From Bryopsis sp. KO-2023 (lineage: Eukaryota > Chlorophyta > Ulvophyceae > Bryopsidales > Bryopsidaceae): DNA of 64,000 nucleotides. Under the pieces are notes generated by a model. The model was given only the letters and a program-made list of their open reading frames with translations. It had not been told where the DNA came from and did no database searches. Shown in pieces: positions 23,940-35,810 of the stretch. Where the stretch lies: positions 3,844,001-3,908,000 of the forward strand of contig BSYQ01000004.1 of assembly GCA_030272585.1 (NCBI GenBank), written 5' to 3'. The position numbers and the translations under genes were made by a program. Position 1 is the stretch's first letter; each line of letters begins with the position of its first letter.

Positions 23940-24860
23940 TTTCGCTCCCTACGTATCCCTCTTCCAACCTCTAAACAGCTGGAGGCCGAGTTGAAAAAAA
24001 ATATATTAGGCGTCAGAAAACCATTCCCCCCCTTCAACCCCAGTGATGAGAAGGGGCTTTGTGTTCAAAATGAACCCCTTTTCGCACGTTCTTGCGTTGA
24101 CATTCAAACCCGAAAACTTCTCGCGTTCTCGGTTTCAAAAAAAGAGAATGAGGGAAGGCACACGACCCAACATACAGGGGACAGAATGAAAACGAACGCG
24201 CTAGCCAATCAGCTCCAGACGCCGGCAACAAAGGAAGACCAGGACCGGGAAAATAGAAACCTCGACGCCCATGCAAGTGCAGGAAATAGAGCTGGACAAT
24301 GAACGTACCCCTTCCTCTGCTCCTCTCTGGCGTTTCCGACGCCTTCTTTCAGCTGCTGCTCTGCCCGTGTGCTGCAATCCGCCGCCTGCCCTGGACTTCG
24401 CTCACGTTTCTGTTTTTGATCGAAAATAATATCGGACGCCGATAATGACTCGCATTATCGATCTTTGGTGAATTTCTGTCCATTTTTTTTTCCATCGTCT
24501 TTCACCCAATCCTCGATCGCGGCCGGCCACACACAACTCGCCGCAACAGTGTGTGTGTGTGTGTGTGTGTGTTTGTGTGTTTCTTCCAGCCCAGTTTGAA
24601 CTTCCTCCCCTGGATGGTTGCAGCCGTCTCGACCAACGTCTTTTTTGGGACTGGCCTGAGTTCAGAACAAACACCACCAAGATTTGTGATGCAGCTGTCA
24701 GCGATTAGGCGCAAGGTCACACTTCCATCAAGAACAATATAACGAAACCGTGGGGTAAGAACATGCAGAACTTTTCAAAGTAGAACTTGAAGAAAGAAAA
24801 ATTTCACCGCCCTCACCACAAGCGGAAAAAGTCTTCCGTGGGCGGTAGAAAACTTCCCCA
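23940..24860. promoter_or_regulatory. divergent upstream region of RPL3 and the trypsin-ankyrin gene
   Basis: A 921-base region between two head-to-head start codons, locally GC-rich at 24200-24400, with a (TG)n run at 24549-24571. It must hold both promoters. I see no ORF worth calling and no clear TATA box. Confidence 0.55.
24549..24571. repeat. (TG)n microsatellite
   Basis: About eleven GT repeats in the divergent upstream region of RPL3 and the protease gene. Confidence 0.85.
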
Positions 24861-27800
24861 ATGAACGTCAGCGGCCTTCTGAAGTGCCTCTTGGCGTTCT
24901 TATTGATCCTGCTGCAGGTCGCGTGCCAGGACCTGGACAAAAATGCTCCCGGCCGAGAAAAGTTTGAGGTGTTCCACTATGGTGAGCTGCAAACACCCCT
25001 TCCTTCCCCCCAAGCAGAAAGAACAAGGCGTCCCCAAATAGGCGTCCGTCAAGGATCTCCGTTTCGTATTGTCATATCGGGAACACGTGCTGCCCCACAA
25101 GTTTCCTTACATAAGGATGCTTGATCGCACGCTGAACTCCTGCACCGACAACGCTTCCGTTCCTCTCGTGGAAACGTGAACGAGTATGTTGTCTCACTTG
25201 CAGGAACTTCCAAGATGAGAAGGAACGTGAAAGTAAACAGGAAACCCGTCCAAGCGCGAATTGCGGTGAGTGTCCCCGCGGGCGCCAGGCGAAGTATGTC
25301 GTCATAGTTCCACACTAAAAATAAAACAGAGGAGTTCAGTCATTGCCAGCTGAAATCAAGGAGCAAACAACAATAGCGCGAAACGCGCGTGGGGTGTTCC
25401 ATGCGATAAACTGTAAATTCTGTTTCCCTCCCTTCATTTTTGCCTTTGATTTTTGCATGTATAGAAATCAATCAAGCACTCACCTCTGTATCAAAATCTA
25501 ATGACTGTTTCTGGTTGGGCATATTCCAGGGTGGATCATCCTCTGCTAAGGGCCGGTTCCCATACATGGTGTCCCTGAGGGGCCCAACGAACGAACACAC
25601 CTGTGGAGGGGCATTGATTGGGAAGTACTGGGTCCTGACAGCAGCACACTGCGTTCACCCAAAAAGGAAAATATCCGCGGGATTGAATGCAGTGGTGGTC
25701 ATTGGGGGATTTAACAATGACGACGATTCTTCCGTCGCCGGAGTTGAGGTGGGAGGGAGGGGATGCTACTGTGAATTATGATCGATTTGTGCAGTTTTCT
25801 GAAACGCTCCTCTGCATGGCGGACTGTGACAGTAATGGGAGTTCCCCCCAAACTGTACCCTGCAGCAAATCTGCAAGTGCATTGCTTAGTCAGTTCCCAC
25901 CAATTTAAAAAAAAAACTACAGAAATGATCGAATCGACACAACATTTGCTCCTGTGCTCCGATGTTCACAGATGATGCGAGTGGCCGAAACATTTATTCA
26001 CAAAGATTTCAACCCTGACGATCTTTTCGGACAAGGTTCTGACATTGCCTTGTTGAAACTGGAGGAACCATCCAGCAAGACTCCTGTGGGACTGCCGGAC
26101 CCCCGATCGGAATTCGGGTTGGGAGATAAATTCCTGATTATTGGGTGGGGCAAGCAGGGGGTAGAGAATCCAGTCAAGGAATTGCAACAGGCTTTCCTTT
26201 CCTTCGTGCCAAGGGATATCTGTGGGGATAAATGGAATGGCGCAATTCACCCAACCCTCATGTGCGCATGGGATCCGAAGGCGGATGCCTGCACAGGTCC
26301 CCATGCGACGACTAATTGCTTTTCCATCGATGCTCTCTCGTGCTTGCAGAAAGAATTTAAAAAAGAAAAATCTGAAGTTAACGGGTCAAAAATTCCTTTT
26401 TCTGATGTGCCGCACAATGTCTTACTTTTCGTTCTGGCTTTGATCGAACAGGAGATTCGGGTGGCCCCCTCCTCATCCCTTTTGCACCAAAAAATGATGT
26501 GAGTCTTGGAGAAGCTAAATTCGACACCATAGTGGGCCTCACATCATTCGGTGAGAATTCCTCTTGCGGAAGATCCACCATCCCTGGTGCCTACACCAAA
26601 CTTTCGAAATTCATCGGCTGGATCGAAGAGACAATGGCGGCACCCGAGGTGAATTGCCCAAACTTCCCACCACCCCCCCCGTCAGAACCTGAGGTGCGCA
26701 TGCATGATTCGCCATTCCTGCAATTATTATCTATAGTTTTTTGGATGGGGTTGATCTTGGTTAGGAAGTAATCCAAGGTCCGTATGCTTTCCGAAAACTC
26801 CACATCCAGTTCAGCAGGCAGCTTGTTTTGAGAAGTTAGTGTTGACTGCAAAGATGAGAATGTGGTGCAGGCACAGCCAGCGGATGAAATCCCTCCAAAG
26901 ACAGTTAAGAAGCAGCCAGACAACTCCCCCACAGAGGTGTGTTATTCGCTCCCGCGAAAGACCTCCTCTTTTTTTCTTCGCCACAGCGCGAAATGACACT
27001 TGTGCACAATATCCCTGGAAAAGATTGGGTGGATACATTAAGGAAAGAACAGAAGGGGGGGATGGGGTTCCCCCATACAATTTTGTGTTGTTTTGTTTTG
27101 TTTTGTTTTGTTTTGTTTTGTTTTGTTTTGTTTTGTTTTGTTTTGTTTTGTTTTGTTTTGTTTTGTTTTGTTTTGCTTTTTTTTTTTTTGGGGGGGGGGG
27201 GGGCACGGAATCAATTATGTTATATCTTTCAGAGTTCAGCTAAGTATACCAACAGAACTTGCGGTGTTGAGACTTGAGGGCTGTCTATGCACTGTACAGA
27301 CCGCCAAAGAACGCGGCCCTGCTTCAGAGGAACCACCTCTTGATGAAGAGGATGGTGCAACCCCTGTGGAAGTTCCAGATGTGCCCAAGGTATCGGTTCA
27401 CTGCACAATTCTTTTTCTTCTTAGAAATATATGAATTTAAATTGGACCCCTTTCCTTGCTTTGTGGAGAATAAAGCCTTCTGAATGAGCGATATACCACT
27501 GGTTGCTGGCTGAGTTTGGGTAGGAGAAAAACCCCACTGAATGCGCGACAAAATGCACTTGCGTGTGTGGGGGTTTGGCCCTGATTTTTCTCATTATTTT
27601 GTGAAATTTCATTTAGGAAGAGGATGTCAGTCCTCCAAAACTTGGGGACAAGGAACAGAAGAAGCTGGATTCGGTAGGCAGGAGATCAACCGGATACAAG
27701 ACAGCACTTAAAAAATGATGGAACATATCCTTGTTATTTTTCTTTTTTTTTTTTTTTTGGGGGGGGGGGGTGGTTTTAGGTCTCCCCAGGGTAGCTGTTT

Positions 27801-29357
27801 TCTGATCAGTTCTTGTTGATATTTGAATACTGCTTAGCTTGTCTGTATTTTTGCAGGACCTGTTGGTTGCAGCAAAGATAAACGACCTGGCAGAAGTGAA
27901 GGTAGCATCGACACAATGCCATCAAAAAGAAACAGTCTAAAGCTGGCCATAATTATTGAAAACCCCAAAATTGGATGAACGCACACCTCGTGATTCCGTC
28001 CGAGACCGAGGAAAACAACCCTACGATTAACTTTGAAAAACTGTCAATGGCTACAGGCGGTTATGTTTTGGATTTTCTTCTTTTTCATTCGAAGGGAATA
28101 TCAACCACTGCTTGTTTTCGTTCTTCCGTTTTGAAACTCTTGTAGTGCGCATCATTTTCGGCGAAAATTCAAGTGTTGGTTTTCATCTGAAGGAAAACCG
28201 TTTTGCTTCTATGATCGCTGAGGGTTTTTTTTCCTTGTGAAACAAAGAAATTGCTGAAGAAGGGTGCCGACATCAACGTCAAAATGAACGGCTGGACACC
28301 CCTCCTGGTGGCTGCACATGAGGGTCTGCTTGGATTAGCTGAGGTACAGCTCCAAAAAACTCCACACCAAAGAATCATGCAAGGTTTCGATCCACTCCAT
28401 TACAGCTTCCTCCGCTGCTTAAATCATGATCGATATTCCGACCTCACGGTTGCTTCCTGTTGTTTTGGGTTGGTTTGCAGCTGCTGTTGGATCGTGGAGC
28501 AGATATTGAGGGGGCCACAGATGAAGGCTGGACGCCTGTGATCCGCGCATCCTTCGATGGCCATTCCGACCTCGTCAAAGTAAGCAGCAGCACCAAAGCT
28601 GGAAATCAACACGTTTTTTTTCGAAGTTTTTTGCCATTTAAAAGCTCCCTTCCGGCCCTTTTTTCCCATCAATCGAATCAAGCTGGAAAAACTGCCGTTG
28701 AGTCATAGTGCATGTCTTTTTGGGAGCGGTGTGGAGATACCATTGCTGGGGGTGTATAAGATCCACACATTTGGGCAGCCCATGTCACGAATGCAGAGTG
28801 GTCTTGTCGATATTTGCACTTTACGAGCTTGATTGCTTCTCTGTCTGTCTTGCAGTTTTTTGTGGAGCAGGGAGCAAATGTCGATGCCCAAACAGTGGAA
28901 GGCAACACAGCATTGATGCACGCAGCCTACCGAGGCCGAATCCAAGATGTAGAGGTAATAATCACCTCGATCGTGTTCATTTTCAGCTCAAAATTTAAAA
29001 GGGAAATAAAAGGGAATCGAAAGGGACCCTCTGGGCATATTGATGCATCAAAATCTCGTCGGCTCCATTCTGACTTGCTCGAAGAATTCTGCCATAAAAC
29101 AAAAACGAACAAGCAACAGCACGACAAGCTTTCCCTTTTCAATACGCAGTCCATAACTCAAGTGGAGATTTTCGGTGTGTGTGTGTGTTTTTTTTCCCCT
29201 TTTTTCGACACAGGTGCTCTTGGAGATGGGGGCCAAAAAAGATTTAATAAATGAAAACGGAAGCATTGCTAGCGAAGTCGCTTGCGGAGATCCTGACACC
29301 GACTGCCCCTTATCGACTCGAAAAAAACTGGACAAGCTCTTGTCTAATGAAAACTGA
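24861..29357 (+). CDS. secreted trypsin-like serine protease with C-terminal ankyrin repeats
   Basis: Thirteen exons join in frame to 554 residues: 24861-24981, 25204-25265, 25530-25748, 25972-26296, 26452-26693, 26871-26936, 27300-27389, 27617-27673, 27857-27901, 28248-28343, 28482 or 28481-28579, 28856-28954 and 29214-29357. The N-terminal MNVSGLLKCLLAFLLILLQV is a signal peptide. Propeptide cleavage is predicted at R59|IAGG. The S1 triad is His101 (TAAHC), Asp158 (SDIALLKL) and Ser245 (GDSGGP). Asp239, six residues before Ser245, predicts cleavage after Lys/Arg. Residues about 310-395 are a Pro/Glu-rich linker over three short phase-0 exons. From about 395 come four to five ankyrin units, nearly one per exon (96-99 nt), with GADINV, GADIEG and GANVDA turns. 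S1 peptidases act outside the cytoplasm while ankyrin repeats are mostly cytosolic, so the topology is unusual. Whether all exons form one mRNA is inferred from phase continuity and the absence of an internal stop. Confidence 0.8.
27091..27175. repeat. (TTTTG)n pentanucleotide repeat, about 17 units
   Basis: Uninterrupted TTTTG array in the protease intron 26937-27299, followed by a T-run and G-run to about 27202. Expected to be length-variable. Confidence 0.95.
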
Positions 29358-31391
29358 ACGAAATGGAAAAACTCAAGGGATGGGGGGAAAAGGACAGGGT
29401 TCAAAAAAAAAAAGAAAACCAACAGGGATGGGGTCAGAAACCAACAAGACAACAATTGCAAGAGGGTGAACAGGGGAAAACCAGAAAAAGAGAGCTTGTT
29501 TTTTTTTTTAAAGGGTCGAATGGTATAAACAGGATTGAATTTCGCTCAAGGTATAAATTGACTTCCATTAATGCGCGTTTTCACACACGGGGGGTGGCAG
29601 TTATATTGGGATGGCTATATTTGCGTAAAGTTGTAAAGTTGTAAAAGTTTTTTTTGTTGTTTTTTTTCTACGAGCTGCGGTGGTTTTCGTTGAGGGGTCG
29701 ATTTTGTATACCTCTGCAGTGTTAGATAGAGAAAAAGACATAAATTTCGGAATTTGGTTGTTGATTTCTTTCCTTGGGGGGAGGGGGGGAGAACGGACGC
29801 AATTGGGGAAGTTGATTTATCGAAGCAGAGGGGGGGTGAAAAAAGATACATACACATATGGAGAAAGAGAGAGAGAGAGAGAGAGTTGGGGAAAGCATTT
29901 TTAAGGAATTTGGGAATTCGGAAAGCTAGGGGCGACCGAGCAAGAGGGTTTTTTGAAAAAGCCCTCCCATAAAGAAAGAAAGAAAAACGGCAACTATGTG
30001 ATGATGGTGGTTCTACCTTTTTGGATATATTCTTATCCAAAAAAAAAGTGTGAGAACCACTTGCTTGTGATCAAACAGAAGAAAGGGGAAAAGAGAAAAA
30101 GAGAAAAAGAAAAAAAGGAAAGGGGGGAGGGGGGGTTGAAAAACCAAAACCATCAGAATATTCTGATATTTTTTTTTGACTCACTCCCCTGCCCCGTCTT
30201 AGAAAATGGGAAAAAAAAATTAGAACGTTTCATGGATTCATGTGATCTGTTTTTTGTAGGGATGTATATTTTCAGGGTGCAGAAGCAACCAGAAGTGTTG
30301 GATTTGGGTTGGAATTTGAAAGTAGACGAGGTTTTCCATGTCAGACTCGATTAAAATATCGAGCTTTGATTCACCTGATTGATTTGAGGGGGGGAAGGTG
30401 GCAAGGGGGGGAAGAGGGGGGCAGATTTGCCCCCCACACACACTAAAAAAAAAAAATTGAAGAGAAAAGATACGCTCAGGTTGTAAGTTTTGTCTAGGTT
30501 GCGAGTGACGTTTCAAGCGAGGTAACTTAACCTTGCTGTTTCTAAAAGAATCGAGTTAAATCGGCATTGCATGTCTAGATTTAAGAAGAAAAAAAACGTT
30601 AAGAAGGTCTGCAGGTGGCATCATCTGGATATGCAAAGACAAATCTGAATCTGGTAGAATTTCTCTTTGTTTTTTTTTTTTTCATGTGATTTTTTTGCTT
30701 GCTCTCTGGATATGTTGGAAAGATGCAACAATAATGACCTGGCCTGTGTTTTTCCTTGGACATAGCACCTGGTCAAAACCTGTTTTCTTTTCTTGGCAGA
30801 ATTCCAACATCCCAAAATAGGTGTTCGACCCATTTTCATACAATCTCATCCCCCCCCCCTCTAGAGAGCCCGATGCAGCGAAATAAATTTTCAATCGAAA
30901 TTTCGCAATTTCTCCCCGACCCTCCATGCCCCTCGACTATCCCAACCATAAACAATACTCCGAAAAGTGATCTCTTCGGGTGTGCATTCAGCCAACCCAA
31001 ACAAATCATATCACCACCCCTCCCGCCCCATCTTTCCCCATGATATTCCCCAACTTTTTTTTTCTTTTCTTTTTTTAGAGTGTGTGCATACCATGTCTGT
31101 CCCCACCCCCATGAGAATATAACTATTTCCCAAATTCGTCCCAACAGTAAAAACCCATGGAAAGTCACATCATTACCTCCGCCAGTTTCTCCCCCTCAAT
31201 ATGCTTTTTTTCGTTTCGAAAAAGGAACGTCATATATACTAGCTATATGATTACATATCAAAAATACATGATCAGCACTCGAAATTTTGCACGTCATTTG
31301 ATGTTTCTTTTTTTTTCCTTTTTTTTGTTCTTTTTGTTTGTTGTTTTGGGGGCATGGAACTAAGAATAGAACTCCACCCTTGATGCTTTTT
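29358..31391. other. convergent intergenic region
   Basis: Between the 3' ends of the protease-ankyrin and SSNA1 genes. 29360-30140 is purine-rich, with A, G and GA runs (29866-29885). 30300-31390 is AT-rich with pyrimidine runs. Short open frames here are low-complexity Lys/Glu/Gly; no gene can be supported. Confidence 0.55.
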
Positions 31392-32608
31392 TTAGGAACT
31401 GGCTTGCCGTTTCTTGGAGATGTTGATGGACTCCCTCTTGAGAACCGTCAGCAGGGTTTGGGAGCTCTCCAAGATTTTGAGGTAGGCTGCCTCCGTTTCT
31501 TGGATCACCTTGTCATACTCGTTTCGAGTGTCGATCTGAAACCGAACGGGAAAGACAATCGGTCAATGCAAGCTTTCGAGTTTAAAAAAATAATAAAAAA
31601 ATCAAAGAGAGTTGTTACCAAACCCTGAGAGGAAAAGCAATATATGTAATCGTTGGGTTTTTTCTTTTTGAAATTCGGAACAATTTTATTGGTGGTGGTG
31701 TTCGTTTGTTTTTTTTGAAGTCATTGACATCCCCTCATGAAAAACCATCCAGGCATATCTTATTTGGATTTATGGCTTTTTTTTGCTCCTTTTTTTTGGG
31801 AAAAAGGGGGGAGTCAGAAAATAAGAAACAACAAACTGGAGGTAGGGTGCCTATCTGCCTGAAGTCTTTTTGTTGTTCGTTTTTCGAGAGTTACAGTATC
31901 TCTCCCCACTGATTTCGTTATTCAATAATTTATCTACATATCTCTTTATTACAGTTATTATTTACCGCCTTATTAATTAAAAAATAATTGAGTAAGTATC
32001 GCTCAATTTATTTAAAAAAATCAAAATCAAAATAATTCCAGTCTCACCTTTCTGGCCAGCGACTCGTTGATGTGTGCCAGCCGCTTGGTAAGAATTTGCA
32101 GGTCTTGCTGAATTTTCGTTTTTTCCCCCTCTTCTTCCTTTATTTGTTTGCCAACCTCCTCCCTCTTTTCACGCAGATCCTCGATGCCTGATTCAAAACG
32201 CATTCCCCAAAGAAACTCCTCACAATTTGTCATTTTCATCGTTCATTTTTCATTGGTGTTTTTCTTGGAAGCTGCAGACATCATGACAATTTTTCCCAAT
32301 CTAAATTGATTGGACTCAGCCCCTCTCCGATTCGATTGAATCCAACCACAGGAATTAAAAAAAAATTAACCTTTTCTCGTTGAAAAACCGCAGGTTTAAT
32401 CTTATGCATAGCTTCTATGCGATTCTCAACCAACATCGTTATTTCTTTAGTTCCAGTAACGGTGTTGGCGTCGTGAGAAAACAGAGGGGGGGGAAGCAAC
32501 AGGAGGCAAAAGCCCGAAAAAGAGGGGGATTGAACATCGATTGTGACCCCACTCACACTTGACTAGCTCATTGTTGTGGTTCTGGAGCGCTGCGCCTTGG
32601 GCAGCCAT
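31392..32608 (-). CDS. SSNA1: SSNA1 / DIP13 (NA14) microtubule-associated coiled-coil protein
   Basis: Small coiled-coil protein of centrosomes, basal bodies and axonemes that self-assembles into fibrils and binds microtubules. Exons on the minus strand: 32608-32557, 32187-32048 and 31535-31392. They give 111 residues (human about 119). The N-terminus [16 protein letters not shown] and the exon-1/2 join [12 protein letters not shown] match the family. So do [13 protein letters not shown] and [17 protein letters not shown]. The first intron is phase 1 and the second phase 0. The start codon lies 970 bases from the divergent PIN-protein start. Its presence implies a lineage that builds flagella or centrioles. 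Confidence 0.95.
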
Positions 32609-33578
32609 GTTGGGCCTCGACGCGAATCACGGACGGACGTCAAAAAAGTCGTCCGATGAAAGAATCCTGCGTGGCCAATCCCTCCACCGCACGCCCCAAT
32701 GCACTCGCACCAGTTGCGCGTAAATCCAACGATTTGGGGGGTTCCTTGTGGGTTGTTTGGATAGGTGGTGGTTTGAAATTGGGTGCGATTCGTTCGAGGT
32801 GTTGACAGTCAGAATCATGGCGTTTCTTTTGGCGCTTCTTTATCGACTAGATGAACCCTAACATGGACTACAAATGGTTCTACAATCTGGAACTTTGAAC
32901 AAACCAACGCACAGCGGATCTTTGTATCTCAGTTGCGGGGGTGGGGATGGGGGTCGACAAAGAGAAAGAATGTTTCGGTTTCTGGAAATCATGCATTGTG
33001 GAAAAAAGTTTGCCGCCTTGTCAGGGAAAGGAAAGCATTCAGAAAATCCATATTGGAGAAACACAACTGTGTTCCATCCTCCAATCCATGCTCTTGAACG
33101 AACACCACTTGGCAGAGAAGCTGTCACCAAAGCCTGAGTTAATCTACAAGGGCCAATGCTGTTTGAAAGACCCCAAAGCACACCCCCTCCCCCCGCACTG
33201 GCGGCGCTGTACAAATCAGTGACATGTGGGCACTTCATGATGTCGTGCAGAAGTCATTGTTGTGGTGGTTTCAATACTTTAAGATTTTGAACCCACACAC
33301 TTGCAGCTTTTCCTTAGACAAGCAATTCTCTGCATGTAAGCGCAACCTGCATCGATTTCTGGTCCTCGCTTCCAAACAGACAAACGCACAAGGGGCGTGA
33401 GTCGTACTGGGGCAACTGGTAAATCGTAGTCATATGTTCGATTCGACAACTCGGATGAAGGGTGTCACTAGCCCCTTCGGAGCCCCAGTTGTAAAATCCA
33501 TGCACACAGGTAAGAGTTCCCGCCGGTTTCAACCCCCCCCATTGGACTGCACGTTTCGGAAAGAGCTTGGCCGACGCG
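32609..33578. promoter_or_regulatory. divergent upstream region of SSNA1 and the PIN gene
   Basis: A 970-base gap between head-to-head start codons. GGACGTCA lies at 32635-32642, 27 bases upstream of the SSNA1 ATG. No supported gene; frames near 32870-33240 on either strand overlap one another and lack known domains. Confidence 0.5.
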
Positions 33579-35521
33579 ATGGGGGTTCGCCACATGATGA
33601 CGTTTCTGAAATCCACCGTCCAGCGAACGAGGAGGCTGAAGGGGGGTACAAATGATGCCGGCCAGCCAACGTCGACGATCGTCTACGACGCCCTTGGGTC
33701 TTTGGAGAGATATTTTAACCAAGGGTGCTACGTGTGGGATTTCGATCGCATGCGGCAAGCCGTTCTCAAAGACGTCAATGCATTTCGAGCCGCGGGATTC
33801 AACCTTTTGGTGGTGTTGGATGGCGGCGTGGATCCCAGAAAGTTCAAAACCTGGTTTCGACGGCGGGAAGACGATTTGGCGCATCTCAGAATTCTGAACG
33901 ACTACCTCATCTCTCCAGACAGACATATGGAACGCCACGGACCGTTGGATGATGAAATCTGGGCACCACCTCCAGGGAAAGCCCAATATCTGGGCCAGGC
34001 ATTTCGACATGCAGGGTGTGAGGTTCGATGTGCAGTCCATGATGCCGATCCTGAAATCGCATGGCTGGCTAAATCCTTGAATGCTTATGGGGTCATGACA
34101 TGCGACACCGATTTCGTTCTTTTCCCTGGAGTCCAAACCTATCTGGACAGCAGAACGTTGAAAATTGGGAAAAACTCGGAGATAAGTGTGGAAGCTGTCA
34201 GCAAGAGCGAGTTGTGCAAACAGTTGAGAATTTCTCAGGAAGATTTACCGGCTGTGGCTGGCATTTTGGGAAACGATATCATCGAGGGATCCTACAGAGA
34301 TATCAAAAAGCTGATGCGAAAGTGGGAGGTGAATTCCATGGTGGCGGGTGCAGCCATGGAGGTGGCGAACATGCATCCTGCGAAATGGCCGTGGAAATGG
34401 GAGGAGGCCAAGCAATACTACGCTCTCAAAAAATCGAAGTTGGCAGATGTGACGAATCCGAAGGGGCATGTGCTGCTGAAGGAGAAGGTACATCGGTGCC
34501 CTGGTCTGACATATGAATCATCTGAGTAAAAAGGTAGTCATGGAACAATTTTGTCTGCAATTTTTTTTATTTCTCTCTTTTGGCAGAATGTTTTGTGGGC
34601 GATTGGCTTTTATTGAACGAGGTCCCTTGCATCCACGATTTGTTCGACATGGGTTGAGGGTTGGGGTGTTTCGATTGCTGACGTGGAATCAGATGTATGT
34701 TCGAGGGGTTGCGATGGAGCGGCTGGGCGATTCAGTTTCCACCCACGAGGTTTTGGCCCCTCTTTGTAGAGCTGTATATTCTCGAAATGGTGTTGGGTCT
34801 GTAAAGGAGCACTTGTGCGTGCCGTCGATGGATGCAAACGCATGGAGGGCAGGATGGACTGTCAGGATATCACAAACCGACCCCAAGGCACCAGAACCAC
34901 CCTCCGATCCAAAGAAGCTGGCTATCATGGTTTGCCAATACCTGAGGCATGTCAAAGCCATCAGCGACTTCCATTTCTGTGCACTGGTTGCTCAAGTTGC
35001 GGACAGGTCAGTCTTACCAACACAATCCGAGCCATCGCATGTTGTGCAAAGATGCAACGCTGGGGGACACATTAGCAAATTTCCCAACTGTTCGAAAAGA
35101 AAGTACCATATCCTTGACATTGGCTCTAGGTGGAAATATGCATTCGGTTAAAAAAAAAAGGTTACCGCTTTTGGTCCACAAGACACTACTTTGAGCCTTG
35201 TTCGAACAATGATTTTCTGAATTGGGTTGGATTGGCTTTCGCAGGGACATGCTGAAAGAACGCATGCAAGAAACGGCCGCAAGTCCACCAGACATCCCTC
35301 GCTTAGATGATCTCCATGCATGCAACTTGTATCTGAATGCGATCGAGGTTTTCTGGATGGGGGCGGATGGAAACGAGCCTTGTTGTTGGGACATTTTCGA
35401 TGGGGTGTTGTACCACACACTGTGTCAGACCGATTTGGGGAAGGGACTTCACGAGCGTGCGGATTGGAAGAAGATGTCGTGCGATTGGAATAAAATTTGT
35501 GTTAAACCATTGTTTCGCTAG
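33579..35521 (+). CDS. XPG/FEN1-like PIN-domain protein of the FAM120/asteroid type
   Basis: Three exons, 33579-34495, 34587-35006 and 35245-35521, with phase-2 junctions that both restore Arg, give 537 residues. The N-terminus MGVRHMMTFLKSTVQ fits the family start (MGV..). Likely metal-binding acidic residues are Asp37 (VYDALG), Asp81 (VVLDGG), the Asp155/Asp157/Glu159 cluster (HDADPEIA) and Asp176/Asp178 (TCDTDF). The segment LPAVAGILGNDI matches the LLGNDI block of FAM120/constitutive-coactivator-like and asteroid proteins. The C-terminal half is not recognised. Canonical FEN1 helix-hairpin-helix features are not obvious, so flap-endonuclease activity should not be assumed. The function could be a structure-specific nuclease or an RNA-binding PIN scaffold. 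ATG 33579 was chosen because the PIN fold begins there. Confidence 0.8.
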
Positions 35522-35810
35522 TCTTTTTTTTATAGTTTTGACAAGGACTTTTTGCAACCTTCAGAGCTTCATCCTGTCTTTTTTGGGTAGATATGAATAT
35601 TAATGTACACATGTTGCGGCTTCCCCTCCCTTCGAGTATGTCTAATTAAAGCACTTCTTTTGGTGGCAAGTCGTGGAGGTCGTGCAATGACCATCATAGA
35701 GATTGTTGTGCGGGGCCAGCTGGCTGTTTCCTGTAGGTCACCCAAGCAGGCAGGTGTTAGGTGTATGGTACTCAGCAAGATTCCACCCATAAACAAACGC
35801 ATTACGCAAG

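Noticed and set aside
23376-24302. 308-codon plus-strand frame over RPL3 exon 1
   Set aside because: Antisense shadow of a highly conserved ribosomal-protein exon.
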